From assembly GCF_902806265.1 (NCBI RefSeq), contig NZ_CADCVZ010000028.1, positions 1 to 38,408 on the forward strand: DNA of 38,408 nt, given 5' to 3'. This DNA is from an uncultured Sphingomonas sp. (GTDB taxonomy: Bacteria; Pseudomonadota; Alphaproteobacteria; Sphingomonadales; Sphingomonadaceae). This document shows positions 1-7,358 of this stretch, piece after piece. The stretch's first letter is position 1. Each line of letters starts with the position of its first letter. The notes under the pieces are model-generated. The model was not told the DNA's origin. It did not search any database and worked only from the letters and a program-made list of their open reading frames with translations. The position numbers and the translations under genes are program-made.

Positions 1-80
1 AGGGTGCGATGGACCTTGAAGCCGCCGAGGTCGTGGCTGACCGGCGCCAGGCTCATCAGGATCGGGCTGTCGTTGTTCAT
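1..80 (-). CDS. Pirin family protein, N-terminal fragment (runs off the window)
   Basis: The minus strand opens with an ATG at 78-80 and reads through to the window edge with no stop, giving about 26 residues. They end in DLGGFKVHRTL, which resembles the DLGG-F-V-R-x-LP stretch at the start of pirin-type bicupin proteins. The ATG overlaps the bolA stop codon (ATGA, four bases), so this gene is probably translated together with bolA. Pirins are iron-binding cupins with regulatory or quercetinase-like roles. Only the first residues are visible, so the family is a reasonable guess and the role cannot be judged. Confidence 0.55.
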   Translation of the reverse strand, partial: MNNDSPILMSLAPVSHDLGGFKVHRT

Positions 81-364
81 TCGCCGGGCGCCTTTGCTGC
101 GGTGATGGCGAGCGCGTGGACCCGCTCCTGCATCAACTCGCCCAGCGCCCGATAGATCATCCGCTGCCGCTCGACCCGGTTCTTGCCGGCGAACGCCGGG
201 CTTTCGATCAGGAGGCTGAAGTGGCTTTCGCCCGCCGGATTGTAGCCGCCGTGGCCGCGGTGCTGCTCGCTGTCGTCATCTAGCTGGAGCCGCGTCGGGG
301 CGAGTGCGTCCTGAAGACGAGCGGTGATCTCGCGGGCAATCGGACCGGTGGAAGCTTGGTTCAT
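77..364 (-). CDS. bolA: BolA family protein
   Basis: A 95-residue protein with the full BolA fold signature: an N-terminal helix, HRGHGG around residues 35-40, GESHF at 46-50, and a C-terminal helix with the EQRVHAL-type pattern (here MQERVHALAI). BolA proteins pair with monothiol glutaredoxins and handle [2Fe-2S] clusters or act as regulators of iron and envelope stress. The ESHF and HAL elements place it in the BolA/YrbA superfamily; the conserved histidines at 35, 38 and 48 are candidate cluster ligands. The gene diverges from the J-domain gene with 38 bases between the two starts. Length is typical for the family. Confidence 0.9.
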   Translation of the reverse strand: MNQASTGPIAREITARLQDALAPTRLQLDDDSEQHRGHGGYNPAGESHFSLLIESPAFAGKNRVERQRMIYRALGELMQERVHALAITAAKAPGE

Positions 365-402
365 GGGCGCTATATTAGGCGGCTTGGCTCAAGAGGACGA
401 GA

Positions 403-981
403 GTGGCGTCAAGAAGTCAGAAATTTCACGGGCGGGTTGAAGGGGCGGCGGACCGCTGTGCCGTGCCGGGCTGCGCCCACGCCGGCGAGTTCAAGGCGCC
501 GCTGAGCGCGAGCAGCTTCGATGGGCCGGGCGAGTGGCAATGGCTGTGTCTCGACCACGTCCGCGAGCACAATGCCCGCTACAACTTCTTCACCGGCATG
601 AGCCCGGAGGAGATCGAGGCCGCCCAGTCGCCGGTCGCCGCCTGGGACCGCGCCACCCGCGCCTTTGCGCATGGGGGTGCCGACCCGGCGCCGCCGTGGA
701 GCGACTTTCGCGATCCGCTGGACGCGATCGCCGGACGCTTCGGCGCGCGCGTCAACGCTGCTTCGGCGCCGCAGAGCCGCTTTTCCGCTGGCGAGCGGCG
801 GGCGTTGGAAGCCTTGGGACTCGGGCCCGACACCGACCTGCACGCCGTGCGCAAGCGTTATTCCGAACTGGTGCGCCGCTACCATCCCGACCGCAACGGC
901 GGCGACCGCAGTCAGGAATCCAAGCTCCGCTCGGTGATCGACGCCTGGCAGACGCTCAAGGCCGCGCCGGCGTTCGGCTGA
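403..981 (+). CDS. J-domain protein with C-terminal J domain and Cys-rich N-terminus
   Basis: A 192-residue protein with a GTG start preceded by AAGAGGACGA, a good ribosome binding site. The last 60 residues form a J domain: helix II KRYSELVRRY, the HPD motif at 161-163 and a closing helix. J domains stimulate Hsp70 (DnaK) ATPase activity. Ahead of it are Cys19, Cys24, Cys49 and His52, which could bind a metal, although this is only a spacing pattern. There is no Gly/Phe region or classical DnaJ zinc finger, so this is a specialised co-chaperone and not DnaJ itself. From memory, proteins of this form sit between bolA and cobS in many Alphaproteobacteria; here cobS lies 6.4 kb further on because other genes intervene. 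Confidence 0.88.
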   Translation: MASRSQKFHGRVEGAADRCAVPGCAHAGEFKAPLSASSFDGPGEWQWLCLDHVREHNARYNFFTGMSPEEIEAAQSPVAAWDRATRAFAHGGADPAPPWSDFRDPLDAIAGRFGARVNAASAPQSRFSAGERRALEALGLGPDTDLHAVRKRYSELVRRYHPDRNGGDRSQESKLRSVIDAWQTLKAAPAFG

Positions 982-1731
982 TCAGGCCGGTTCCAGCGCG
1001 AAGTCCACCCGCACCCGCACCTCGGTGCGGTTCACGCCGGGGTTGAACGGCGTGCCGGACTCGGGTGGCGGGGGTGGGGCGACGGCGGTGGCTTGGACGG
1101 CCATGTCCATCACCGAAGCTTCTCCGCGCACGATCGGTGGCGGGTAGGGGACGCCGTACTCGCCGCCGTCCACGATATTGACGACGCGAACGATCTTCAG
1201 GCCCGCCGCCTCGCCATAAGCTTCCGCTCGCGACCGGGCCGCTTTGTAGGCGGCGGCGTAGGCGGAGCGATTGGCGGTTTCGCGGTCCGAGACCCTGAGG
1301 CTCGGCCCGCCGAGCACGTTCGCGCCGGCCTCCGTCACCGCAGTCACCGCTTCGCCGACCCGTGCCATGTCGGTCAGCCGCACCTCGACGATGTTGGCGG
1401 CGCGGAACTGTCCGCGCTCGCGGCCGTAGTCGATCCGCTGCAGCGACAGATCCTGGGTCTGCAGGTCGTCGGGCTTGACGCCAAGAGCCGTGAGCGCCGC
1501 GGTCACCCGGGCCATCTTCTCGCGGTTGAGCTGGCTAGCGCCGCCCGCGCTCGGCCCCTGGCTGGTGACGCCCAGCCGTAGCCTGGCCTCGTCGGGACGG
1601 CTGTCGGAACGGCCGGTCGCGGAGATGGTCAGCAGCGTTTCGCCCGGCTCGACGCCGCGCGGATCGGGCTCGCGAGCCTGGCAGGCGGACAGCAGGGGCA
1701 GGATGGTGCAGGCGAGGGCAAGGTGACGCAT
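982..1731 (-). CDS. SIMPL domain (DUF541) lipoprotein
   Basis: The protein has 249 residues. The ATG at 1731 is chosen because AAGGAG lies seven bases ahead of it; upstream in-frame starts lack such a site. Residues 1-17 form a lipoprotein signal with lipobox LSAC and Cys17 as the lipidated residue. The rest matches the SIMPL family: ISATGRSDSRPDEARLRLGV at the start, a DLQTQDLSLQ strand, and SRAEAYGEAAGLKIVRVVNI in the second half. SIMPL proteins (for example BP26 and YggE) are periplasmic or outer-membrane proteins linked to oxidative stress. Fifty-four bases separate it from the glutathione S-transferase gene upstream, so it may be the last gene of that operon or have its own promoter. Confidence 0.88.
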   Translation of the reverse strand: MRHLALACTILPLLSACQAREPDPRGVEPGETLLTISATGRSDSRPDEARLRLGVTSQGPSAGGASQLNREKMARVTAALTALGVKPDDLQTQDLSLQRIDYGRERGQFRAANIVEVRLTDMARVGEAVTAVTEAGANVLGGPSLRVSDRETANRSAYAAAYKAARSRAEAYGEAAGLKIVRVVNIVDGGEYGVPYPPPIVRGEASVMDMAVQATAVAPPPPPESGTPFNPGVNRTEVRVRVDFALEPA

Positions 1732-1785
1732 GAACTGGCTCCTTCCAAAGCGAGCCATTGTTATAGTGTTACATGCTTGCGTCAA

Positions 1786-2466
1786 TCAGTCGCGGTCAGG
1801 CGCGCCCAGCGGGAAAAAGGCGCGGTACGGCCGCGCTTCGTCGATCGCGCGGGCAACCACCGGGTGCGCCAGCAGGCGTTCGCGATAGGCTGCGAGCTTC
1901 GGCCGGGCGGGCCCGATCTCCTCCACCCAGTCGGCGTAGAAGAGCGAGGGCGCGGCGGCGCAGTCCGCGAGCGTGAAGCTGTCACCAACGGCCCAGGGTC
2001 CGCCGCCGATGTTCGCTTCCAGCCAGTCGTAGGCCACCAGCAGCCGCTCGCGTGCCTTCGCCACGCCGAACGGATCGCGCGAACCCTCCGGACGCAGCGT
2101 GTCGAACACCGGCACCGTCATGTTGTTCATGACGTAGAGGTCAAAGAAGCGGTCAAGGAAGCGCACGCGCCGGCCGATCTCGCCGTCCGGGATCCATCGC
2201 ATGCCGACAGGATCGCGCGCCTGCAGATGCTCAATGATGCAGGTCGTCTCGACCACCGTCCGGTCGCCATCCACGAGCAGCGGGAACTGCCCGAACGGCC
2301 AGCGGCGCTGCAACTCTTCCATGTTCTCCGGGTGCTCTTCGTCGAGGATCCGGTACTCGAATAGAGTTCCGTTCACCCACAAGGGGATCAGCACCTTCAT
2401 GCAGTAGCTGCTGAACGGGTGGGCGAAGAGCTGGAGGTCTGTCCCGAGCGGCGTCGAGGGGGTCAC
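1786..2466 (-). CDS. Glutathione S-transferase family protein
   Basis: A protein of about 226 residues with a thioredoxin-like N-terminal domain (LFAHPFSSYCMKVLIPL near residues 13-29, the strand-cis-Pro segment GQFPLLVDGD, then ETTCIIEHL) and an all-helical C-terminal domain containing FTLADCAAAPSLFYADW. Glutathione S-transferases conjugate glutathione to electrophiles or act as isomerases and peroxidases; the Ser-Ser-Tyr-Cys active-site region is seen but the substrate cannot be told. The start is taken as the GTG at 2464-2466, which overlaps the stop of the reductase gene upstream (GTGA), the coupling pattern used throughout this operon. A TTG three bases earlier is possible. It is the last gene of the packed operon. 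Confidence 0.87.
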   Translation of the reverse strand: MTPSTPLGTDLQLFAHPFSSYCMKVLIPLWVNGTLFEYRILDEEHPENMEELQRRWPFGQFPLLVDGDRTVVETTCIIEHLQARDPVGMRWIPDGEIGRRVRFLDRFFDLYVMNNMTVPVFDTLRPEGSRDPFGVAKARERLLVAYDWLEANIGGGPWAVGDSFTLADCAAAPSLFYADWVEEIGPARPKLAAYRERLLAHPVVARAIDEARPYRAFFPLGAPDRD

Positions 2467-3185
2467 CAACTGCCGTCCGCGATTGCGTGCTGGCGGGCCT
2501 GCTCACGCCCGCTGGTCGACTGCGGGCCGGCCCAGCCGTGCGCGATCTTGCCGCCGGGCTCGTAGGTCGCGATCACGGCGCCCGAACGGGTGACCTGGTG
2601 GTCAACCAGCCGCAAGCCCTTGGCCGGCGTACCCTCGCCGAACAGCCGCTTGCCGGGCCCAAGCACCACCGGAAAGGTCATCAGGGTCAGCCGGTCGAGC
2701 AGTCCGGCCGCGAGCAGCTCGGGGTAGATGGTGCTGCTGCCCTGGATCAGCAGGTCGGGACCCTCGCCCTCCTTGATCGAGCGCAGCTCGTCCATGCTGC
2801 CGAGCCGGTGGCTGTTGGACCAGCCGAGCTCGGGCGTGCCGCGGGTCAGCACATATTTGTTCGCACGGGTGAACGCCTCGCCCATTTCAATCGCCGCGGC
2901 TTCGCCCTCGTCCTTGCCGATGCGGTCGAAGACCTCGCCGATCCCGGTCGCCTCGCCGCCCACATAGGGCCAGTACGCCGCGAAGATGTTGTAGGTGCGC
3001 CGGCCCAGCAGCAGGTCGTAGTCGTGGCCGAAGAAAGCGTCGATCGCGCCGCCGATGTCCTCGTCGAAGAACTGCGGCAGCCAGCCGCCGTGTGCGAAGC
3101 CGCCGGTCGGGTCCTCCGTCGGCCCGCCGGGAGCCTGCATGACTCCGTCGAGCGAGACGAAGGCGCTTCCCCTGATCTTACGCAT
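2463..3185 (-). CDS. Dihydrofolate reductase family protein (RibD C-terminal type)
   Basis: About 240 residues. The N-terminal [15 protein letters not shown] and the later [21 protein letters not shown] and [20 protein letters not shown] segments are the standard blocks of the RibD C-terminal / YwjB-YyaP reductase family, which binds NADPH. Members are found in stress and antibiotic loci, and the physiological substrate is generally unknown. The ATG at 3183-3185 overlaps the upstream VOC gene by eight bases and has GGAGAA eight bases ahead. The tail after the core (about 25 residues, polar) is longer than in many relatives. Context in a glyoxalase/transferase operon suggests reduction of a reactive small molecule; this is inference. 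Confidence 0.88.
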   Translation of the reverse strand: MRKIRGSAFVSLDGVMQAPGGPTEDPTGGFAHGGWLPQFFDEDIGGAIDAFFGHDYDLLLGRRTYNIFAAYWPYVGGEATGIGEVFDRIGKDEGEAAAIEMGEAFTRANKYVLTRGTPELGWSNSHRLGSMDELRSIKEGEGPDLLIQGSSTIYPELLAAGLLDRLTLMTFPVVLGPGKRLFGEGTPAKGLRLVDHQVTRSGAVIATYEPGGKIAHGWAGPQSTSGREQARQHAIADGSW

Positions 3186-3669
3186 CAACCGGTTCTCCCG
3201 CTGCGGCCGCTTCGAGCGCGGCGATGTCGATCTTCTTCATCTGCATCATGGCCTGGAACGCCCGCTTGCCACGGTCGCCGCCCTCGGCGGTGAGCTCGAG
3301 CAGCCGGCGCGGGGTGATCTGCCAGGAGAAGCCCCAGCGGTCGCGGCACCAGCCGCACTGGCTCTCGGCCCCGCCGCCGTCGACAATCGCGTTCCAGTAG
3401 CGGTCGGTCTCTTCCTGGCTGTCGGTGAGCACCATGAAGCTGACCGCCTCGTTCGGCTTGAACATCGGGCCGCCGTTCAGCCCGACGAAGCTTTGCCCAA
3501 GGACGGTGAACTCCACCGTGATCTCGTCGCCCGCCTGGGTGGAAGGGTTGTCCGCCGCGGCGTCGGTGGCCGAGCCGACACGGCTGTCGGGGAAGGTCGC
3601 CGCGTAGAACTCGGCCGCGCGGCGGGCCTCGCCATGGTCGAACCACAGGCAAGTGGTGAGCTTGTTCAT
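3178..3669 (-). CDS. VOC family protein, PhnB / 3-demethylubiquinone-methyltransferase-like
   Basis: A 163-residue protein with AGGAGAG five bases ahead of its [64 protein letters not shown] and [14 protein letters not shown] are the characteristic blocks of the PhnB-like branch of the vicinal-oxygen-chelate superfamily. The C-terminal helix with [16 protein letters not shown] is also standard for that branch. These proteins form dimers and their substrates are mostly unknown; they are not the methyltransferase their Pfam name suggests. It overlaps the reductase gene downstream and lies 13 bases after the tandem VOC gene, so co-translation is likely. Confidence 0.87.
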   Translation of the reverse strand: MNKLTTCLWFDHGEARRAAEFYAATFPDSRVGSATDAAADNPSTQAGDEITVEFTVLGQSFVGLNGGPMFKPNEAVSFMVLTDSQEETDRYWNAIVDGGGAESQCGWCRDRWGFSWQITPRRLLELTAEGGDRGKRAFQAMMQMKKIDIAALEAAAAGEPVDA

Positions 3670-3682
3670 GTTTTCTCTCCTG

Positions 3683-4477
3683 CTAAGCGTTGCGCGGACC
3701 GACCAGTCCGAAGACGGCGCCCTGCGGATCGACGGCGGTGATCGAATATTCGCCGCCGGGAATCTCGATCGGCTCCTGCAGCACCTGGCCGCCGCCGGAG
3801 CGAACGGCTTCGTGCGCACGGTCAATGTCGTCCACGCCGATGTAGAAGGTCCAGGTGGACGCGGGCATCTGCGGCATCTTGGGCATGACCGCGCCGATCA
3901 TCGTGTCGCCCTGGTAGAAGAACTGGTATTTCCCGAGCTCTCCCATGTCCATGTCGCCGTCCTGCCGCCAGCCGAAGTGGCGGCTGTAGAAGTCGATCGC
4001 CGCACTGGGATCGCTGGTCGCCAGCTCGTTCCAGCGCACATGCTGCGGCTGGTCGACCGAGAAGACGTCGCTGACGGCGTCCGGCTGGTCCGCCGGCGGC
4101 TCCGGCCGCATGACGTAGAAGGGCGAGCCCTGCGGATCGGTGACCAGGGCGAAGCGCCCGGCTCCCGGCAGGTCGTGCGCCGGCATCAGCGTCTTGCCGC
4201 CCTCGCCTTCGATCCTTGAGACGGTGGAGTCGACATCGTCGACCCCGATGTAGCCAAGCCAGCCCGGGCGCGCACCACCGCCGCGCATCTCGTCGGAAAG
4301 CCGCATCACGCCGCCGGCAAGCCTGCCGTCGCTGCGCCCGATCATGCGGTAGTCCATGTCACCAGCTGGTTGGGCTTCGATGTTCCAGCCGACCACCGTG
4401 TCATAGAAGCGCTTGGCGTCGTCCGGGCTGGGGGTCATCAGCTCGTACCAGATGAAACTTCCCTGTTGGTTCGCCAT
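3683..4477 (-). CDS. Tandem VOC (glyoxalase-like) protein, two domains
   Basis: A 264-residue protein made of two consecutive VOC domains. The first (about 1-125) begins [20 protein letters not shown] and ends with [15 protein letters not shown]. The second (about 140-262) begins [19 protein letters not shown] and ends with [13 protein letters not shown]. Both contain the GYIGVDD / FYIGVDD strand followed by a helix. This is the CFP32-like two-domain layout. VOC enzymes bind a divalent metal and act on thiol adducts, catechols or epoxides; the ligand pattern here does not allow a specific assignment. AAGGG lies a few bases ahead of the start. It lies between the tandem DUF1428 gene and the PhnB-like gene in the operon. 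Confidence 0.9.
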   Translation of the reverse strand: MANQQGSFIWYELMTPSPDDAKRFYDTVVGWNIEAQPAGDMDYRMIGRSDGRLAGGVMRLSDEMRGGGARPGWLGYIGVDDVDSTVSRIEGEGGKTLMPAHDLPGAGRFALVTDPQGSPFYVMRPEPPADQPDAVSDVFSVDQPQHVRWNELATSDPSAAIDFYSRHFGWRQDGDMDMGELGKYQFFYQGDTMIGAVMPKMPQMPASTWTFYIGVDDIDRAHEAVRSGGGQVLQEPIEIPGGEYSITAVDPQGAVFGLVGPRNA

Positions 4478-4480
4478 GAT

Positions 4481-5203
4481 TCAGCCCTTTCGCTCGTCGA
4501 GAATGGTTTCAAATCCGCCCCAGAACATGCGCTTGCCGTCGAACGGCATCTCGCCGTCGGGCTGCATGGTCGGGTCCTCCATGATCTTCGGCCAGGCCTC
4601 GTCGCGCGCCTGCTTGGACGGCCACTCGATCCAGGAGAAGACGACGCCTTCGCCCGGCTCGGCCGCGACGGAACGCCGGAAGTCGGTCACTTGGCCGTCG
4701 GGCACATCGTCGCCCCATGCCTCGACCAGACGCAGCGCGCCGTGCTTGCGAAAGTTCTCCCAAGCCTGGTTCGCCATGGCGTGGTAAGCCTCGCGCTTGG
4801 CTTCGGGCACGGGCAGGACGAACCCATCGACATAGGTTCCGGCTGAACTGCCCACGTCGACGAAGGGAGCAAAGCCGCCGAATACCATGCGTTTGCCGTC
4901 GAACGGCATCGACTTGCCGATCTCCTCCATGCGCGGATCGCTCATGATCTTCGCGTTGGCGGCATCGCGGGCGGCCTTATCCGGGTACTCGAACCAGGAG
5001 AAGACGACCTTTTCCCCATCCTTGGCCTGCACGGCCCGGCGAAAGTCGGTGTGCTGGCCTTCCTTGACGTCGTCGTCCCACGCCTCGACATGCCGCTGCA
5101 CGCCGAACTCGTGGAACAAGGGCACGGCCGCCGCGGCATGCTGGCGGTAGGCCTCGCGGTTCTCCTGCGGTACAGCGACGATGAAGCCTTCAACGTAGGT
5201 CAT
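4481..5203 (-). CDS. Tandem DUF1428 protein (two fused domains)
   Basis: A 240-residue protein that is an internal duplication. The first half starts MTYVEGFIVAVPQENREAYR and carries VEAWDDDVKEGQ, TDFRRAV and VVFSWFEYPDKAARDAANAK, then MPFDGKRMVFGGF. The second half repeats this order from about residue 122: TYVDGFVLPVPEAKREAYH, VEAWGDDVPDGQ, TDFRRSV, VVFSWIEWPSKQARDEAW, MPFDGKRMFWGGF. DUF1428 (YbaA family) proteins are normally a single domain of about 115-120 residues with a dimeric ferredoxin-like fold, so this gene encodes a covalent dimer. Function is unknown. The start overlaps the upstream transferase stop (ATGA). Confidence 0.93.
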   Translation of the reverse strand: MTYVEGFIVAVPQENREAYRQHAAAAVPLFHEFGVQRHVEAWDDDVKEGQHTDFRRAVQAKDGEKVVFSWFEYPDKAARDAANAKIMSDPRMEEIGKSMPFDGKRMVFGGFAPFVDVGSSAGTYVDGFVLPVPEAKREAYHAMANQAWENFRKHGALRLVEAWGDDVPDGQVTDFRRSVAAEPGEGVVFSWIEWPSKQARDEAWPKIMEDPTMQPDGEMPFDGKRMFWGGFETILDERKG

Positions 5204-5877
5204 GCTGCAACTCCTTCCGGCTGGTGCCGCTCGAAAGCGGCGAGTTGATCGGCCAGAGCGCGCTGGAACGCGGGCCGCGCTTCACCTCGGGCCACGTACG
5301 CGGCCAGGTTCCGGTGCTCGGCAACCAGCTGCGTGTGGCGGAGGATACGCAGCACGGTGATCATCACGAGGTCGCCCGCGGTGAACCGGCCCTCCAGCCA
5401 CTCCTTTTCGCCTAGCCAATTCGCCACCCGTTGCAGTTTGAGCTGCGCGAATTCCTCCGCTCCCGGCCGGCGGAGCTTGGCCCACTGATCGCCGGGGTAG
5501 AACAGGTCGATGATCGCCAGGTTCATGATCCCGGGCTCGACGCTGTTCAGCGCCGCGTAGGTCCAGCCGATCGCGCGGTGGCGGGCCTGGACTTCACGCG
5601 GCAGCAGCGCCTCGGATTGCTCGCCGACGTATTGGACGATGGCTCCGGTCTCGAAGAGCTGAACGGCCTCGTCGCGATACGCCGGCACTTGGTTGAACGG
5701 CTGTTCGTTGAGGTAATCCGCCGGCAGGTGCTGGAAGTCGAACAAGCGCTCGCGATAAGCGATGCCGGCCTCCTCCAGCGCCCAGCGGACGCGCAGGTCG
5801 CGCACCAGTCCGGCCGCCATCGGCGGGACCCAGCGGAAGGCCGTCATCTCGGCGGCTGCGGTGGGATCGACCGGCAT
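5200..5877 (-). CDS. Glutathione S-transferase family protein
   Basis: A 225-residue protein. The N-terminal part has RDLRVRWALEEAGIAYRERL, QPFNQVPAYRDEAVQLFETG and AIVQYVGEQ, the thioredoxin-fold glutathione site including cis-Pro and the Glu-Thr/Ser pair. The C-terminal helical domain holds FTAGDLVMITVLRILRHT in place of the usual FTxAD capping box, and ends with YVARGEARPAFQRAL. It is distinct in sequence from the other transferase of the operon, so the two are not a recent duplication. TGATG joins the stop of the DUF4287 gene to this start. Substrate unknown; detoxification by glutathione conjugation is the family-level expectation. Confidence 0.88.
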   Translation of the reverse strand: MPVDPTAAAEMTAFRWVPPMAAGLVRDLRVRWALEEAGIAYRERLFDFQHLPADYLNEQPFNQVPAYRDEAVQLFETGAIVQYVGEQSEALLPREVQARHRAIGWTYAALNSVEPGIMNLAIIDLFYPGDQWAKLRRPGAEEFAQLKLQRVANWLGEKEWLEGRFTAGDLVMITVLRILRHTQLVAEHRNLAAYVARGEARPAFQRALADQLAAFERHQPEGVAA

Positions 5878-6107
5878 CAGGCGTTCCCTTCATGGCGCTT
5901 ACCGCTGAGCAGGGCATATACCGCCATCGCGTGGCCGTGGCCGAGCCCGAGCTCCGCCTTGGCGGGAGCGAGAACGTCACCCGCCTTCGCGCTAGGCTTG
6001 AGCCGCTCGCCTTCGAGCAGCCCCTTGGCCCGCGCCCAATCGCGCAGACCTTGGGGGTCGCGGCCGGTCTTCTCCTCGATCGTTCGCAGGTAAGCCTGGA
6101 AGGACAT
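5877..6107 (-). CDS. DUF4287 domain small protein
   Basis: A 76-residue protein beginning MSFQAYLRTIEEKTGRDPQ and continuing with RDWARAKGLL, which is the recognisable DUF4287 pattern, and ending with ELGLGHGHAMAVYALLSG. It is predicted to be cytoplasmic and mostly helical, with no signal or membrane segment. Nothing firm is known of the family's role; it recurs in small stress-type operons with glyoxalase-like genes. It lies 24 bases downstream of the first VOC gene and overlaps the following transferase gene by one base. Confidence 0.85.
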   Translation of the reverse strand: MSFQAYLRTIEEKTGRDPQGLRDWARAKGLLEGERLKPSAKAGDVLAPAKAELGLGHGHAMAVYALLSGKRHEGNA

Positions 6108-6131
6108 CGCTCTTCTCCTTGCCGGGGAAAG

Positions 6132-6569
6132 TCAGGCGACCTGCTCGAACGCGGAAGCACCCTGCTCGGCGGCGGCGGAATCCATCCACATGACCTCCCA
6201 GCTGTGCCCATCCGGGTCCTCGAAATCGCGTCCGTACATCAATGGCACCGGCTCCTGCTTGCGGCCGACATCGACCCTGCCGCCCGACTTGGCTGCCGCC
6301 TCGGCCATCGCGTCCACTGCGGCTGGGCTCTCCGCGGACAGGCAGAGGATGACCTGGCTGGTCGCGTGCGCGTCGGCGATCGGCTTGCCGGTGAACGAGG
6401 AATAGAAGGGGTGGGTCAGCAGCATCACGTGAATGACATCGGACAGCACGATCATCGCCGCCGCCTCGTTGGAGAACTTGGGCTCCTTGCGACCGCCGAT
6501 GCCCTCGTAGAAGCGGACGGACCGCTCTAGGTCGCTGACCGGCAGGTTGATGAAAATCATCCGGGACAT
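6132..6569 (-). CDS. VOC family (glyoxalase-like) protein, first gene of the operon
   Basis: A 145-residue single-domain VOC protein. MSRMIFINLPVSDLERSVRF, YEGIGG, MIVLSDVIHVMLLTHPFY and YGRDFEDPDGHSWEVMWM are the typical blocks, the last carrying the conserved DPDGH-WE ligand region. It resembles proteins annotated as lactoylglutathione-lyase-like or extradiol-dioxygenase-like. The ATG at 6567-6569 is chosen because GGAGAG precedes it by seven bases; a longer open frame upstream would run through the divergent regulator. It is the first gene downstream of the palindrome at 6610-6640 and so is the one most directly controlled by the HxlR protein, if that control exists. Confidence 0.9.
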   Translation of the reverse strand: MSRMIFINLPVSDLERSVRFYEGIGGRKEPKFSNEAAAMIVLSDVIHVMLLTHPFYSSFTGKPIADAHATSQVILCLSAESPAAVDAMAEAAAKSGGRVDVGRKQEPVPLMYGRDFEDPDGHSWEVMWMDSAAAEQGASAFEQVA

Positions 6570-6609
6570 TGTCTTCTCTCCTCTCGACTCGATTCGCCTT
6601 GAAGAATGC

Positions 6610-6640
6610 ACTCCAAAGTTATAAATGACAACTGTGGAGT
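6610..6640. promoter_or_regulatory. Imperfect palindrome between the detoxification operon and hxlR-like gene (candidate operator)
   Basis: The left arm ACTCCAAAGTT (6610-6620) and the right arm AACTGTGGAGT (6630-6640) match as an inverted repeat at ten of eleven positions, separated by nine bases. It lies in the 55-base divergent region and runs over the annotated ATG of the HxlR gene. On the minus strand it covers a possible -35 (TTGTCA); on the plus strand a TATAAA sequence lies in its centre. HxlR dimers bind dyads of this size, and autoregulation plus control of the divergent operon is typical of the family. The role here is inferred from position and symmetry only. Confidence 0.6.
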
Positions 6641-7347
6641 TAGAAAAAGTAACCAAGGCGCGACGAGGCGAGGACAAGCGGCGGTACGACGATGCCTGCG
6701 CGGCGGCGCACGGCATGGACCTGATCGGTGAACGCTGGTCGATGCCGCTGATCCGCGAGCTGCTGTTCGGGCCGCGGCGCTTCTCGGACCTGCGGGCGAG
6801 CCTCAACGGCATCAGCGCCAACGTGCTGACCCAGCGGCTTGAAGGGCTGGAGGCCGCCGGCGTGCTGACCCGCCGCAAGCTCCCGCCGCCGGCCTCGGTG
6901 CAGGTGTATGAGCTGACGCGCTGGGGCTATGAGGCGGCACCGATCTTCGCTGCGCTCGGGCGGTGGGCGGTACGCTCGCCGCAGCATGATCCCACCCGGC
7001 CCTTCAGCCCGGTCTCGCTGATGCTGTCGCTCCGCACCATGCTCGATGCTGCAGCCGCGCAGGGGTTCGAAGCGAGCATCGTCTTTCACATCGGCAACGA
7101 GGCCTACCACTGGAGCAAGGCCGGGGAGGAGGTGAAAGTGGGCCGCGGCGCCCCGGACAAACCCGACTTGGTCATGGCCGCACCCGATGCTTCCACGGTC
7201 GCTGCGGCCATCTACGGCGGTGCGCCGGTCGAGACGGTGCTGGTCGAGGGAAATGTCGCGCTTGCCCGCCGCTTTCCCTCTCTCTTCATCCTGCCGGAGA
7301 AAGCTTCGGCGAGCGGCGTTGTTGAGGCTCCAAGCCAGCTGCCCTAA
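6625..7347 (+). CDS. HxlR family transcriptional regulator with C-terminal SCP2-like domain
   Basis: A 240-residue protein. Residues 20-115 form the HxlR winged helix: [56 protein letters not shown] and the wing, then YELTRWG. Cys25 sits at the conserved N-terminal cysteine that in YodB- and HypR-type members senses quinones, aldehydes or hypochlorite. Residues 130-230 resemble an SCP2 sterol-carrier fold ([36 protein letters not shown]), which could bind a hydrophobic ligand. No ribosome binding site precedes the ATG; a GTG nine bases downstream is an alternative if the message is leaderless. It faces the eight-gene operon and is followed after 11 bases by cobS. Confidence 0.87.
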   Translation: MTTVELEKVTKARRGEDKRRYDDACAAAHGMDLIGERWSMPLIRELLFGPRRFSDLRASLNGISANVLTQRLEGLEAAGVLTRRKLPPPASVQVYELTRWGYEAAPIFAALGRWAVRSPQHDPTRPFSPVSLMLSLRTMLDAAAAQGFEASIVFHIGNEAYHWSKAGEEVKVGRGAPDKPDLVMAAPDASTVAAAIYGGAPVETVLVEGNVALARRFPSLFILPEKASASGVVEAPSQLP

Positions 7348-7358
7348 GGCCACCCGCC

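Noticed and set aside
409-885. Long minus-strand open frame over the J-domain gene
   Set aside because: It is antisense to a gene with clear motifs, has Arg/Gly/Ala-heavy composition and no ribosome binding site.
1760-1785. Promoter for the SIMPL gene with TTGACG and TATAAC on the minus strand
   Set aside because: The two boxes are only 14 bases apart, too close for a standard sigma-70 promoter.
1723-3741. Long plus-strand open frames opposite the GST, reductase and VOC genes
   Set aside because: They mirror the codon bias of the genes on the other strand, have no recognisable domains and no ribosome binding sites.
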